Shown here: one piece after another, positions 54,072 through 61,972 of the stretch | Layout of the letters: the number at the start of each line of letters is the position of its first letter | How positions within the stretch are numbered: the first letter of the stretch is position 1 | Assembly (NCBI RefSeq): GCF_024228675.1 | Contig: NZ_CP100461.1 | Location: forward strand, 372,001-436,000 | Direction of reading: 5' to 3' | Length of the DNA: 64,000 nucleotides | Source of the DNA: Salinigranum marinum | GTDB taxonomy: Archaea > Halobacteriota > Halobacteria > Halobacteriales > Haloferacaceae | Notes under the pieces: model-generated | What the model was told of the DNA's origin: nothing | The model's input: only the letters and a program-made list of their open reading frames with translations | Databases searched by the model: none | Translations under genes and position numbers: made by a program

Positions 54072-54485
54072 TCACCGTGGCGTTTCGACCGCGACGGCGA
54101 GTCGCTCGAACGCCTCGCCCGTCCACCGCCACGCGCGCACGGTGGACTGGGGTACCGAGACGATGCAGTAGACGTAGCCCGGCCACGTCGCCTCGGCCTC
54201 GTCGATCGCGCTCGGTTCAGGCGGTCCCCGGGGATGGGAGTGGTAGAAGCCGAGGTGTTCGCTCGCGTCCGTCTCGAGCCGATCGATCGACTCGACCGTC
54301 GCGGCCGGAGCGAGTTCGTACCGCGTCTCGGGGGTCGACGCGACGTTCGGGACGCGCTCGGCGTGCGTTACGCTCCCCGCCCGCCCGCCGAGAACGCCAC
54401 AGATCTCCTCGGGTGCGCCCTCACGCGCGTGCTCGAGGAGGCGATCGTGGACCGCCCGCTCGAAGCGGAGTTCAGGCGAAGTCAC
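54072..54485 (-). CDS. JAMM metalloprotease, HvJAMM1-like desampylase
   Basis: A 137-residue MPN/JAMM protein with a complete active-site pattern: Glu in PEEICGVLGG (about residue 26), then GFYHSHPRGPPEPSAIDEAEA giving H-x-H-P-x(7)-S-x2-D. Haloferax HvJAMM1 cleaves SAMP ubiquitin-like modifiers from proteins and small molecules, and this matches its size. The start overlaps the end of the idi gene by 14 bases, so the two are co-transcribed. A second JAMM protein lies at the left window edge. Confidence 0.88.
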   Translation of the reverse strand: MTSPELRFERAVHDRLLEHAREGAPEEICGVLGGRAGSVTHAERVPNVASTPETRYELAPAATVESIDRLETDASEHLGFYHSHPRGPPEPSAIDEAEATWPGYVYCIVSVPQSTVRAWRWTGEAFERLAVAVETPR

Positions 54486-55101
54486 GCCGCATCGCGATCT
54501 CGAACCACGGGCACAGTCGGAGCTGGCGGTACCACTGCGGGTGGTCGTGGAGGTGGTCGTAGTCGACCCAGAGCATGCCCGCGATCTCCTCCTCGTCGGG
54601 GTCCAGCGCCGTGTCGTCCAGCGTCACCTTCAGGACGGCACACACCTCCCACTCCAGTCCCGCGTTCTCGTAGTAGCGCTTGTACTCGAACCGGTCGGTC
54701 ACGCGCAGGTCGTTGTACTGCTCGGGCGTGATGCCGAGTTCCTCCTCGAGCCGCTGTCTGGTCGCTTCCTTCTGGCTCTGGCCCTCGACCGGGTGGGAGG
54801 CGACGGTCCCGTCCCAGTGGGTGTCCCAGAGTCGCTTGGTCGGCGCGCGCTGGGCGAGAAGGATGCGTCCTTCGCCGTCGAAGACGAGACAGGTGAACGC
54901 GCGGTGGCGGACGCCGTCGCCCGTGTGGGCGTCGAGGCGGTTGACGAGTCCCTGTGGTTCGTCGTCGGCGTCGACGGCGATGACGTCCTGTCTGGCGTTC
55001 TTGTGAGGTGTCTCTGCCTGGGCTGCGGCCCCGGACTCCGCGGCCGACTCGGTTTCGGGGTCCGACTCGGTGGAGGCGGACCGACCCTCCGCTGTACTCA
55101 T
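54472..55101 (-). CDS. idi: Isopentenyl-diphosphate delta-isomerase, type 1
   Basis: A 209-residue Nudix-fold isomerase converting IPP to DMAPP for isoprenoid lipid synthesis. The Nudix-like region is WDGTVASHPVEGQSQKEATRQRLEEELGI; the active-site Cys is probably in FTCLVFDG-type sequence, and the metal-binding Glu cluster is EWEVCAVL and DPDEEEIAG. An acidic, disordered N-terminus of about 40 residues precedes the domain, as in other haloarchaeal Idi. ATG 55101. Downstream partner: the JAMM gene. Confidence 0.93.
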   Translation of the reverse strand: MSTAEGRSASTESDPETESAAESGAAAQAETPHKNARQDVIAVDADDEPQGLVNRLDAHTGDGVRHRAFTCLVFDGEGRILLAQRAPTKRLWDTHWDGTVASHPVEGQSQKEATRQRLEEELGITPEQYNDLRVTDRFEYKRYYENAGLEWEVCAVLKVTLDDTALDPDEEEIAGMLWVDYDHLHDHPQWYRQLRLCPWFEIAMRRDFA

Positions 55102-55293
55102 ATACGTGTCAATGCGGGGAGGGGGGTGAAGTCCTCTTCGGTGCGTGCCGGTCCACCTCCCCCCGTCGGACCGAACGGACCCCGCCCGACCCGGTCCGAC
55201 GGCGCGTCGCTCCGCGTTCGCGACCCACCCGAAAATATCTATACTGATATCTTGGGGCGAGGGTTTATTTAGGTGGCGGCGAAGGGAGCGAAC

Positions 55294-55542
55294 ATGGCAC
55301 TCCGGAATCAACTCGTGTACCGGGTCACTGGCCTCTTCGTCCGCTGGGGGATGGTCAAGCACCCGTACGGGAGAGAGTACGCCAGGGAACGGTACACGAT
55401 CACTGGCCGGCGCACCCCGGACATCGAATCGACGCGGACCTCGGGACGGTTGAGTCCGCGGACCGGGGCGGCGCTCGTCGGCGTCGCACTCTTGCTCATG
55501 AGCCTCCTCGCGACGGGCATCCTGTTCGCGTCGGGCGGGTGA
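55294..55542 (+). CDS. Small membrane protein, paralogue A
   Basis: An 82-residue protein. A conserved N-terminal part (VTGLFVRWGMVKHPYGREYARERYT, about 11-35) is followed by RTP/Ser/Arg-rich linker and one C-terminal membrane helix (GAALVGVALLLMSLLATGILFA). It is a clear paralogue of the next gene. The ATG at 55294 is preferred over a GTG at 55273. An AT-rich promoter with TTTATTT lies at 55262-55270, and an oligo-T follows the gene. Function unknown. Confidence 0.7.
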   Translation: MALRNQLVYRVTGLFVRWGMVKHPYGREYARERYTITGRRTPDIESTRTSGRLSPRTGAALVGVALLLMSLLATGILFASGG

Positions 55543-55621
55543 TTGGGCGACGCCCCGCCCGTCCCGACCGTCCTGTCTGACCCGCCAATCGGGCGTGTGA
55601 TGTCCCCCTGACCGGCCCTCA

Positions 55622-55632
55622 TTCTCTTTTTT
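55622..55632 (+). terminator. Oligo-T terminator-like tract after paralogue A
   Basis: TTCTCTTTTTT lies about 80 bases after the paralogue A stop. Archaeal terminators are often simple T-runs, so this is a plausible end of transcription; it also lies in the promoter area of paralogue B. Confidence 0.35.
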
Positions 55633-55679
55633 GATATCTAGCTGCGGGAATTTATGTGGTTATAACAGAACGTCTGCAT

Positions 55680-55931
55680 ATGCGACTATACCGCCGGATC
55701 GTTCAGCGGATCACCGGTCTCTTCGTTCGCTGGGGGGTAATCAGCCACCCGTACGGAAGGGAGTACGCCAGGGAGCGGTACACGCTCTCGGGCCGCCGGG
55801 TGCCGGAGTCCGAGTCGAGGCCCGAGGGCGCGGGGTTCGTGGAGTCGCGGCCGGGGGCGACGCTGGTCGTGGCCGCGCTGTTGCTCCTCGTGAGCCTCCT
55901 CGCGACGGGCGTCCTCCTCGCCGTCGCGTAG
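55680..55931 (+). CDS. Small membrane protein, paralogue B
   Basis: An 83-residue protein nearly colinear with paralogue A: ITGLFVRWGVISHPYGREYARERYTLSGRR, then a short variable linker and a C-terminal helix (GATLVVAALLLLVSLLATGVLLAV). A TATA-like GGTTATAACA lies about 22 bases before the ATG at 55680, suggesting a leaderless transcript of its own. The conserved HPYGREYARERYT motif points to a common function, unknown. It is convergent with the Lrp gene, four bases away. Confidence 0.72.
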   Translation: MRLYRRIVQRITGLFVRWGVISHPYGREYARERYTLSGRRVPESESRPEGAGFVESRPGATLVVAALLLLVSLLATGVLLAVA

Positions 55932-55934
55932 GAC

Positions 55935-56348
55935 TCACCCGAGCCGTTCGTCGAGTATCAACCGCGTCTTCGTACTCTTCACCTCGTCCAGTTCTCGAGC
56001 CCGGGTGATCAGGTCGTTCACCGCGGCCGTGTCCGCAGCGTCGACGATGAGCACGACGTCCTGTTCGCCCGAGACCTGCCAGACGAAGTCGACGTCGCCC
56101 CAGTCGGCCATCCGCTCGGAGACCTCGCTCGTGTTCACGTCCACCGCGACCGACACCTCCACCATCGCCTTGATGTTCCCGGTTCGGGTGGCCACGGTGA
56201 ACCGTTCGATGATTCCCTCGTCGGTCATCCGCTCGACGCGGTTCCTGACGGTCCCCTCCGACGTCCCGACGCGCTCTGCGATCTCGGTGTACGCCGTCCG
56301 TGCGTCCCGCCGGAGGATGGTGAGGATCTGGTGATCGAGGTCGTCCAT
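55935..56348 (-). CDS. Lrp/AsnC-family transcriptional regulator
   Basis: A 137-residue Lrp. The N-terminal winged HTH is MDDLDHQILTILRRDARTAYTEIAERVGTSEGTVRNRVERM; the C-terminal RAM effector domain is AMVEVSVAVDVNTSEVSERM...QDVVLIVDAAD. ATG 56348, divergent from carA at 56447 across a 98-base region with a perfect 7-base dyad. Lrp proteins commonly respond to amino acids; control of carA and itself is likely by position but not proven. Confidence 0.9.
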   Translation of the reverse strand: MDDLDHQILTILRRDARTAYTEIAERVGTSEGTVRNRVERMTDEGIIERFTVATRTGNIKAMVEVSVAVDVNTSEVSERMADWGDVDFVWQVSGEQDVVLIVDAADTAAVNDLITRARELDEVKSTKTRLILDERLG

Positions 56349-56380
56349 ACCGGGAGGGAGCGTGCGTGGTGACTTACCGA

Positions 56381-56395
56381 TTACGAAATTCGTAA
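56381..56395. promoter_or_regulatory. Palindromic operator candidate between lrp-like gene and carA
   Basis: TTACGAA-A-TTCGTAA is a perfect dyad. A related half-site, CTCGTAATG, overlaps the carA start at 56441. Its position between the divergent Lrp gene and carA makes it a likely Lrp site. Confidence 0.6.
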
Positions 56396-56446
56396 CTCGG
56401 CTTCGAAAGCAAGGCTTATTACCCTCTCCTACATGTGATTCTCGTA

Positions 56447-57520
56447 ATGTCGGACGCCTACCTGGCGCTGGAAGACGGCCGCGTGATCGAAGCGCGTGGT
56501 CGTGTTCCGGGGCACACACGTGGCGAACTGGTGTTCACGACCGCATACACCGGCTACGAAGAGAGTTTGACCGACCCCTCCTACGAGGAACAGGTCCTCA
56601 CCTTCTCGTACCCGCTCATCGGCAACTATGGCGTCCGAGACGAACGATTCGAGTCGTCCCGCGTCCATCCGCGTGCCGCCATCGCCCGCGAGTTCACCGA
56701 CGAGGTCGTCGACTGGCTCGCGTCGGAGTCCGTCCCCGCGATCGACCACCTCGATACGCGCGAGATCGTCACCAGCGTCCGCGACCAGGGCGCGATGAAG
56801 TGCGGTATCGCCGTCGGCGACGACGCGACTCCGGCGGACGCGAAAGCGGAGCTGAAAAAGTGCAAGGGCATGTCCGAGCACGTCGACATTGGCACGCAGG
56901 TCAGCACGGCCGAACCCCAGTTCTTCCCGGGTGACGACGGCGGCTCCGAGGCCACGGTCGCCCTGATCGACTGCGGCGCGAAGGGTTCGATCACCGACTC
57001 GCTCGTCGCCCGCGGGGCGAACGTCCACCTGCTCCCGTACGACGCGTCGGCCGCGGACGTCGAGGCCACGGACGCCGACGTCCTGTTCATCTCGAACGGG
57101 CCCGGCGACCCAGAGAACTTCACTCAGGCGCAGGTGCTCGTCGAGCAGTTCGTCGGCGAACTCCCCATCGCGGGGATCTGTCTCGGCCAGCAGGTCGTCG
57201 CCAACGCGCTCGGCGGAGCCACGGAGAAGATGACGTTCGGCCACCGCGGCGTCAACCAGCCCGTTCGCGACCTCGAGACGAATCGGGTCGTCATGACAAC
57301 CCAGAATCACGGCTACACCGTCGCCGACCCCGGCGACCTCGACGTGACGCAGGTGAACGTCAACGACGACACCGCCGAAGGGCTCGAGAGCGACGAACTG
57401 AACGTCATCACGCGTCAGTACCACCCCGAGGCGAACCCCGGGCCGCACGACTCGCTCGGCTTCTTCGACGACGTGCTGGCGATGGTCGACGCCGAGACGA
57501 AAGTGGCGCTGGCGGACTGA
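56447..57520 (+). CDS. carA: Carbamoyl-phosphate synthase small subunit
   Basis: A 357-residue glutamine amidotransferase subunit supplying ammonia to CarB for arginine and pyrimidine synthesis. The N-terminal CPSase domain shows MSDAYLALEDGRV and YPLIGNYGV. The class I GATase domain has the nucleophile Cys in GICLGQQ (C245), with His/Glu in YHPEANPGP. Full length. ATG 56447. carB is not beside it. Probably controlled by the divergent Lrp-like regulator. Confidence 0.95.
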   Translation: MSDAYLALEDGRVIEARGRVPGHTRGELVFTTAYTGYEESLTDPSYEEQVLTFSYPLIGNYGVRDERFESSRVHPRAAIAREFTDEVVDWLASESVPAIDHLDTREIVTSVRDQGAMKCGIAVGDDATPADAKAELKKCKGMSEHVDIGTQVSTAEPQFFPGDDGGSEATVALIDCGAKGSITDSLVARGANVHLLPYDASAADVEATDADVLFISNGPGDPENFTQAQVLVEQFVGELPIAGICLGQQVVANALGGATEKMTFGHRGVNQPVRDLETNRVVMTTQNHGYTVADPGDLDVTQVNVNDDTAEGLESDELNVITRQYHPEANPGPHDSLGFFDDVLAMVDAETKVALAD

Positions 57521-57616
57521 GCCACGACCACGACCGCGCCGTTTCGACCCCGTTTCTTCGGCCGTCCGCCGTCCCAGCGACGGTGCTCCGTGTCGGCCTC
57601 GACCCGCGCCGGAACG

Positions 57617-58555
57617 CTACAGCCGTGCGGCGAGCACGAACGCCGGCTCGTCCGCGATGTCCGCGCGCGCGACCGACGCGTCCGACGCCCACGTCACACC
57701 TTCGGGGATCATCACTCGGGTTCGGTCGGCGTCCACGGACGCGGCGTCGCGTGCGACGCCCGCGAGCACCGCGGCCGCGGCGTCGGCGTCGGTCTCCGGC
57801 CACGCGCCCACGGCGTACTCCGCGTACACGTCCGTCCCCCGTCCGTCGTCGGCGTCACGCTCGAACGTCCGGACGCGCTCGGCGAACCCCGCCCGACCAC
57901 CGGCGACCGTCACCAGTCGTCCTTCGTCGGCGGCCGCGTGGAGCCGGTCGCGCGTGAGCGCCGACAGCGCCCACGACTCCGACTCGTCCATCACGAGCCC
58001 GCGGAGTCGCTCGCGGGCGGCGCTCTCGGCCCAGAACGCCCACGCACCGTCCGGAGCCGGGTCACCGTCGACTTCGTCGGACGGGGCGTCGGCGTCCGGC
58101 GTCGGATGTGCCCACCGTAACTCGGTACACGGCTCGAACCCGACCCGACGGGACGAGCCGAGCGCGGGCCCGTTCCAGGAGAACGTCATGTTGCGACAGA
58201 CGACGCAGCCGCGGTCGCGCGCCCAGTCGAAGACGGCGTCGGTCAGCGCGGCCGACAGTCCGCTCCCTTGGTAGTCGGGCGCGACCCGCATCCCCGAAGC
58301 CCACGCCTCCCACGACGAGAGCCGGTGACCCTGAGCGATCGCCACGACGTCCCCCGGCTCCGCCCGTGGCTCCGTGTCGTCGCGCACGTCGACGACGAAC
58401 GTCCGCTGCGCCTCGCCGTCGCGTTCGATCCAGTCGGCGTACACGTCGGGGACGTAGTCGGTGACGTCGCGGTCGGCCCAGGTGTCGCGCGTGAACGAGA
58501 CGACCGCCGCCTCGTCGGTGTCGCGAGCGTGCCTGATCGTCGGTGTCGAATTCAT
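57617..58555 (-). CDS. GNAT-family N-acetyltransferase
   Basis: A 312-residue protein. The first half is a GNAT domain: TIRHARDTDEAAVVSF at the start, then the acetyl-CoA loop MRVAPDYQGSGLSAALTDAVFDWA (Q/R-x-x-G-x-G/A region, about residues 93-116). The second half (about 165-312) is less clear and may be a second, degenerate GNAT domain (AYEYAVGAWPETDADAAAAVLAGVA region), a layout seen in several haloarchaeal acetyltransferases. Start at ATG 58555. Convergent with carA. Substrate unknown. Confidence 0.8.
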   Translation of the reverse strand: MNSTPTIRHARDTDEAAVVSFTRDTWADRDVTDYVPDVYADWIERDGEAQRTFVVDVRDDTEPRAEPGDVVAIAQGHRLSSWEAWASGMRVAPDYQGSGLSAALTDAVFDWARDRGCVVCRNMTFSWNGPALGSSRRVGFEPCTELRWAHPTPDADAPSDEVDGDPAPDGAWAFWAESAARERLRGLVMDESESWALSALTRDRLHAAADEGRLVTVAGGRAGFAERVRTFERDADDGRGTDVYAEYAVGAWPETDADAAAAVLAGVARDAASVDADRTRVMIPEGVTWASDASVARADIADEPAFVLAARL

Positions 58556-59121
58556 CGGAAGTAGTTGCTCGATATATTCGAGGACGGTCGCGACCATCCG
58601 GGCGCTGTCTCGCCGACCTCGACCGCTCGGTCGTGGGTGCGCGGCGACCGCGCGGCCGGTGTGGCCGCACGGCCCGGCGCATCTCGGGGTCGTTGGCGGG
58701 CGTAACACCACCGCTGTCGACGGGTTCGGAGGGCGGAGTCGGCGCGTGACGACATCGTTCGTGCGTTCGTCCGGGTGCCTATACGGTTGTCGTCTCCGTC
58801 CCGGCCGCACACGGACGGGGACCGGATGCGACGAAAGAGACGTACTGCTCCGGACACGGCGGACTCCTCACGGTCCGACTCCGTGGCGTCGACCGGGCCG
58901 TCTCTGACTCCCGCCCACTTCTGACCGCCAGACTGTCCGATAAAAATTTGGGAAGATATTTCTAATGATACATAGTGCGAGCGCATACCCGCGTCTTCAG
59001 GCGCGGGTCAAGCGGACAATAGCGTACACCTCCACCGACGATGGCACGGCTGGATTTTGTCCCACGCCCGCCTCCAGTCCGCGCTGGGGTGTCGGAGACG
59101 AAATCCGCTGGAGGGACGAAC
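58556..59121. other. 566-base gene-free region with a 42-bp hairpin repeat
   Basis: Reading frames here are Arg-rich and unlike real genes. The left half is GC-rich; an AT-rich stretch (58939-58975, TCCGATAAAAATTTGGG and TATTTCTAATGATACATAG) leads into the second copy of the 42-base repeat (58966-59007). After it, a short GC-rich stretch runs to the HTH_10 gene end. Confidence 0.6.
58966..59007 (+). repeat. 42-bp hairpin repeat, copy 2 (IS200/IS605-type end)
   Basis: Identical to 39530-39571 for 42 bases, containing the same CCCGCG/CGCGGG hairpin. After it the copies diverge: copy 1 continues AGGAGGTCAAC, here TCAAGC, as if AGGAGG were lost. No tnpA/tnpB lies nearby. Confidence 0.75.
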
Positions 59122-59772
59122 TCACTCCGGGTCGCCGCCGAACAACGACCCGAACAGCGAGGACTGCGCGCGGCGGAGTCGTTCGAGGAACGCCGACTTG
59201 CTGATCCCCAGCTCCGCCGCGACGTCCGACGCCGTCACGGCGCGGGGGAGGTCGAAGTAGCCCAGTCCCCAGGCGACGCGGACGGCCTCCTCCTGCGCGT
59301 CGGTGAGATCCCACCGCCGTGCGATCGGTTCGCGGTCGTCGCTGCGGAGCGGGTAGACCCGGCGGAGCGTGACGCCGACGGTCCGGCCCGCCGCCTCCAT
59401 CACCCCCCGAAGGACGTCGTAGCCGACGACGGCCCCGCGCATCGTCGCGCCGCCCCGTCGGTACCGCATCGACTCGACGAGAAAGCCCGCATCGACCAGT
59501 TCGTGCACCACGCACGGATGTTTCGAGAGACAGCGGTAGTTGGTCGTCCCGTCGCTTTGGGTCACGTGGAGATACCGGAGGTCGTCGTCCTCGTCCAGCG
59601 CCGCGGTCAGCGCGTCGGTCGCGGGGGCCGAAAAGCGCAGGAGGACGTAGCCGTCGCCCCGCAACTGCGGCGGCTCGGCGTCGATCGCGACGTCGACCTC
59701 GGCGGTGGCTCGCGCGAGCGGGCAGTCGTCGCCCTCGACGTCGAACTCCGCGACGAGACACTCCGTGATCAC
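59122..59772 (-). CDS. HTH_10 (bacterio-opsin activator-type) transcriptional regulator
   Basis: A 216-residue regulator. The C-terminal HTH_10 domain (about 160-205) has LTDAQEEAVRVAWGLGYFDLPRAVTASDVAAELGISKSAFLERLRRAQ (listed in segments in the family). The N-terminal part has no recognised sensor. It is divergent from paaABCD, separated by 71 bases with an operator-like dyad, so it probably controls the phenylacetate genes. ATG 59772. A ligand such as phenylacetyl-CoA is possible but not shown. Confidence 0.85.
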   Translation of the reverse strand: MITECLVAEFDVEGDDCPLARATAEVDVAIDAEPPQLRGDGYVLLRFSAPATDALTAALDEDDDLRYLHVTQSDGTTNYRCLSKHPCVVHELVDAGFLVESMRYRRGGATMRGAVVGYDVLRGVMEAAGRTVGVTLRRVYPLRSDDREPIARRWDLTDAQEEAVRVAWGLGYFDLPRAVTASDVAAELGISKSAFLERLRRAQSSLFGSLFGGDPE

Positions 59773-59795
59773 GGCTCGACTTCTCGTCTCGAGCG

Positions 59796-59818
59796 TATAA
59801 AACCCGCCTATAGACGGG
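59796..59818. promoter_or_regulatory. paa promoter: TATA element and dyad
   Basis: A TATA-like TATAAAA at 59796-59802 is followed by the near-perfect dyad CCCGCCTATAGACGGG at 59803-59818 (one mismatched pair). It lies between the HTH_10 gene and paaA, in a position to act as an operator just downstream of the TATA box. Confidence 0.55.
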
Positions 59819-59843
59819 ACAACTGGTATGAGGAAAAATCGTG

Positions 59844-60794
59844 ATGATTGAAGTAGAAATGGATCTCGACACAGTCAAACAGCGGGCGGGGCCGCGGGAG
59901 TTCTCGCCGAAGGACGACATGCCCGAGGAGTACCGGAAGGCGGCGACCCGGATGATCCAGTTCCACGCGAACAGCGAGATCATGGGGGCGTACCTCGAGA
60001 AACCGTTCATCCGGCAGGCACCCTCCCTGGACCGCAAACTCGCCTTCTCGGCGAAGGTCCAAGACGAGATCGGCCACGGCCAACTGCTGTATCGGGCCGC
60101 GGAGAACCTCGGCGTGAAGACGCGCGAGGAGATGCTGGACGAACTCGCCGACGGACGGGGGAAGTTCCTCAACTGTTTCCACTACCCGATGGAGTCGTGG
60201 GAGGAGGTGCCGATGATCGGCTTCTTCGTCGACGGCGCGGCGATGCGGCGGCAGGCCACGCTGAAGAACACCTCCTGGGAGCCGTACGCGCACGCGATGG
60301 ACAAGATCTGCTTCGAGGAGGGCTTTCACATCAAACACGGCGAGTCCATCCTGGCGGAGCTCGCCACGGGGTCGAAGGCTCAGCAGGAGCGCCTCCAGGC
60401 GGCGTTCGACGAGTGGTGGCCGCGCATCCTCCAGTTCTTCGGCCCGACGAACGACTCGAGCACGCACCACGACTTCGCTTCCTCGGTGGGACTGAAGACG
60501 ATGACGAACGACGAACTCCGCCAGCAGTTCCTCAACGCCTACCTCCCGAAGGCCGAACGCTACGGGCTGGAGATCCCCGACACCCCGCGCATCGTCCACC
60601 ACGAAGACGAGGGGCGGTACGAGGTGGTCGAAGAGGACCTCGACTGGGACGAGTTCTGGACCGTCGCGAAGAACGAGTACGAGCCCGGAATCGGGCAGAT
60701 CGACGCCCGCGAGGCCGCCCAGGAGGCCGTCGAGTGGGTCCGCGAGTCGATGGAGACGCCGGCCGGCGGCCCCGCGCCGGCGGCCGCGGACTGA
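59844..60794 (+). CDS. paaA: Phenylacetyl-CoA monooxygenase, catalytic subunit PaaA
   Basis: A 316-residue ferritin-like diiron oxygenase subunit that, with PaaB, C and D, epoxidises phenylacetyl-CoA. HANSEIMGAYLEKPFIRQAPSLDRKLAF and KVQDEIGHGQLLYRAAE carry diiron ligands; EEGFHIKHGESIL gives the second Glu/His set. First gene of an operon paaABCD. ATG 59844 (a GTG lies at 59841). Under probable control of the divergent HTH_10 protein. Confidence 0.93.
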   Translation: MIEVEMDLDTVKQRAGPREFSPKDDMPEEYRKAATRMIQFHANSEIMGAYLEKPFIRQAPSLDRKLAFSAKVQDEIGHGQLLYRAAENLGVKTREEMLDELADGRGKFLNCFHYPMESWEEVPMIGFFVDGAAMRRQATLKNTSWEPYAHAMDKICFEEGFHIKHGESILAELATGSKAQQERLQAAFDEWWPRILQFFGPTNDSSTHHDFASSVGLKTMTNDELRQQFLNAYLPKAERYGLEIPDTPRIVHHEDEGRYEVVEEDLDWDEFWTVAKNEYEPGIGQIDAREAAQEAVEWVRESMETPAGGPAPAAAD

Positions 60795-60800
60795 GTAATC

Positions 60801-61130
60801 ATGATCTGGGAAGTGTTCCGACAGGAGAAGAAGGGCGGCTACCACACCCACTGCGGGAACGTCCACGCGCCGGACCGGGAGATGGCGCTCATGTTCGCGC
60901 AGATCCAGCACGCCCGACGCAAGCCGACGCACTCGCTGTGGGTCGTCCCCAAGGAGGAGATCGGCGAGGTCGACCACGAGGAGGCGACGTTCGGCGGCAC
61001 GACCGACAAGGCGTACCGCTGGGCGATGACGTTCAACACCGACATCGAGTTCGCCCAGGAGATCGCCGACTCACAGCGCGAACAGGAACAGGCCGACCGC
61101 GCCCGCGCAGAAGCGGAGGGTGACGACTGA
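60801..61130 (+). CDS. paaB: Phenylacetyl-CoA monooxygenase subunit PaaB
   Basis: A 109-residue PaaB (MIWEVFRQEKKGGYHTHCGNVHAPD), which bridges PaaA/PaaC dimers in the oxygenase. The body ALMFAQIQHARRKPTHSLWVVP is diagnostic, and the C-terminus is a charged tail longer than in bacteria. It begins six bases after paaA and its stop overlaps the paaC start by one base. Confidence 0.93.
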   Translation: MIWEVFRQEKKGGYHTHCGNVHAPDREMALMFAQIQHARRKPTHSLWVVPKEEIGEVDHEEATFGGTTDKAYRWAMTFNTDIEFAQEIADSQREQEQADRARAEAEGDD

Positions 61131-61972
61131 TGTCGACGACGATGGACGCCCCGGGGGATCTCGACGAGCGCGAACGGGCCGCCGTCGAGGCGCTGCTTCG
61201 CTCGATGGCCGACGACGAGTTCGTCCTCGCCGAGCGGTACATCGAGTGGCAGGTCGAGAGCCCGACCCTCGAGTCGGACCTCGCTATCGCCAACATCGCC
61301 CAGGACGAGTACGGCCACGCCCGGCTGTGGTACGACCTCCTCGAGGACTTCGGTTCCAGCGAGGAGGAGCTCATCTGGGAGGCCGAGCCGTCGGAGTTCA
61401 GACACGCGACCCTGGTCGAACTCCCCTTCGCGGAGGGCGACTGGGCCGACGCCGTCCTCCGGGGGTACCTGTTCGACGTCCACGAGTCCCACCTCTTGGA
61501 GGCGCTCGCGGACTCGCGGTATCCCCGCATCGCCGACCGGGTCGAGAAGATCCGCCGCGAGGAGTCGTACCACCTCGAACACGGGCGGAGTTGGCTCGAA
61601 CACCTCGCTGACGACGCGCCGGGCCGCGAGCAGGTCCAGGCGGCGCTCGACCGGCTGTTCCCGTACGCGCTGACGCTGTTCGAGCCGATGGCCGAAGAGA
61701 ACGACATCGTCGATCTGGGCCTCAGAGACGCCTCCGTCGACGACCTCCGCGAGGGGTGGCTCGACGAGGTCGTCCCGTACCTCGACTCGCTCGGCCTGCG
61801 CGTGCCGGTCGACGACGGCGAGGTGCTCGTCGACCCGCCCGCCCACCGCGGCCGCGACGGCGACCACACCGAGCACTGGCCGGCCCTGTTCGAGGAGTTC
61901 ACCTTCACGTACCACGATCTCGACTACGCCGAGGCGCCACACCTCATGGAGGATCCCGACGATGTCGAGTGA
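61130..61972 (+). CDS. paaC: Phenylacetyl-CoA monooxygenase structural subunit PaaC
   Basis: A 280-residue ferritin-like partner of PaaA. SMADDEFVLAERYIEWQVESPTLESDLAIANIAQDEYGHARLW and VEKIRREESYHLEHGRSWL are PaaC-type four-helix motifs. It contributes structure and CoA binding; catalytic iron is in PaaA. ATG 61130, overlapping the paaB stop by one base; it overlaps paaD by 11 bases. Confidence 0.92.
   Translation: MSTTMDAPGDLDERERAAVEALLRSMADDEFVLAERYIEWQVESPTLESDLAIANIAQDEYGHARLWYDLLEDFGSSEEELIWEAEPSEFRHATLVELPFAEGDWADAVLRGYLFDVHESHLLEALADSRYPRIADRVEKIRREESYHLEHGRSWLEHLADDAPGREQVQAALDRLFPYALTLFEPMAEENDIVDLGLRDASVDDLREGWLDEVVPYLDSLGLRVPVDDGEVLVDPPAHRGRDGDHTEHWPALFEEFTFTYHDLDYAEAPHLMEDPDDVE

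Noticed and set aside
58552-58986. 144-codon minus-strand frame in the gene-free region before the HTH_10 gene
   Set aside because: Its first residues come only from the 42-base repeat, and the rest is Arg/Ser-rich with no motif.
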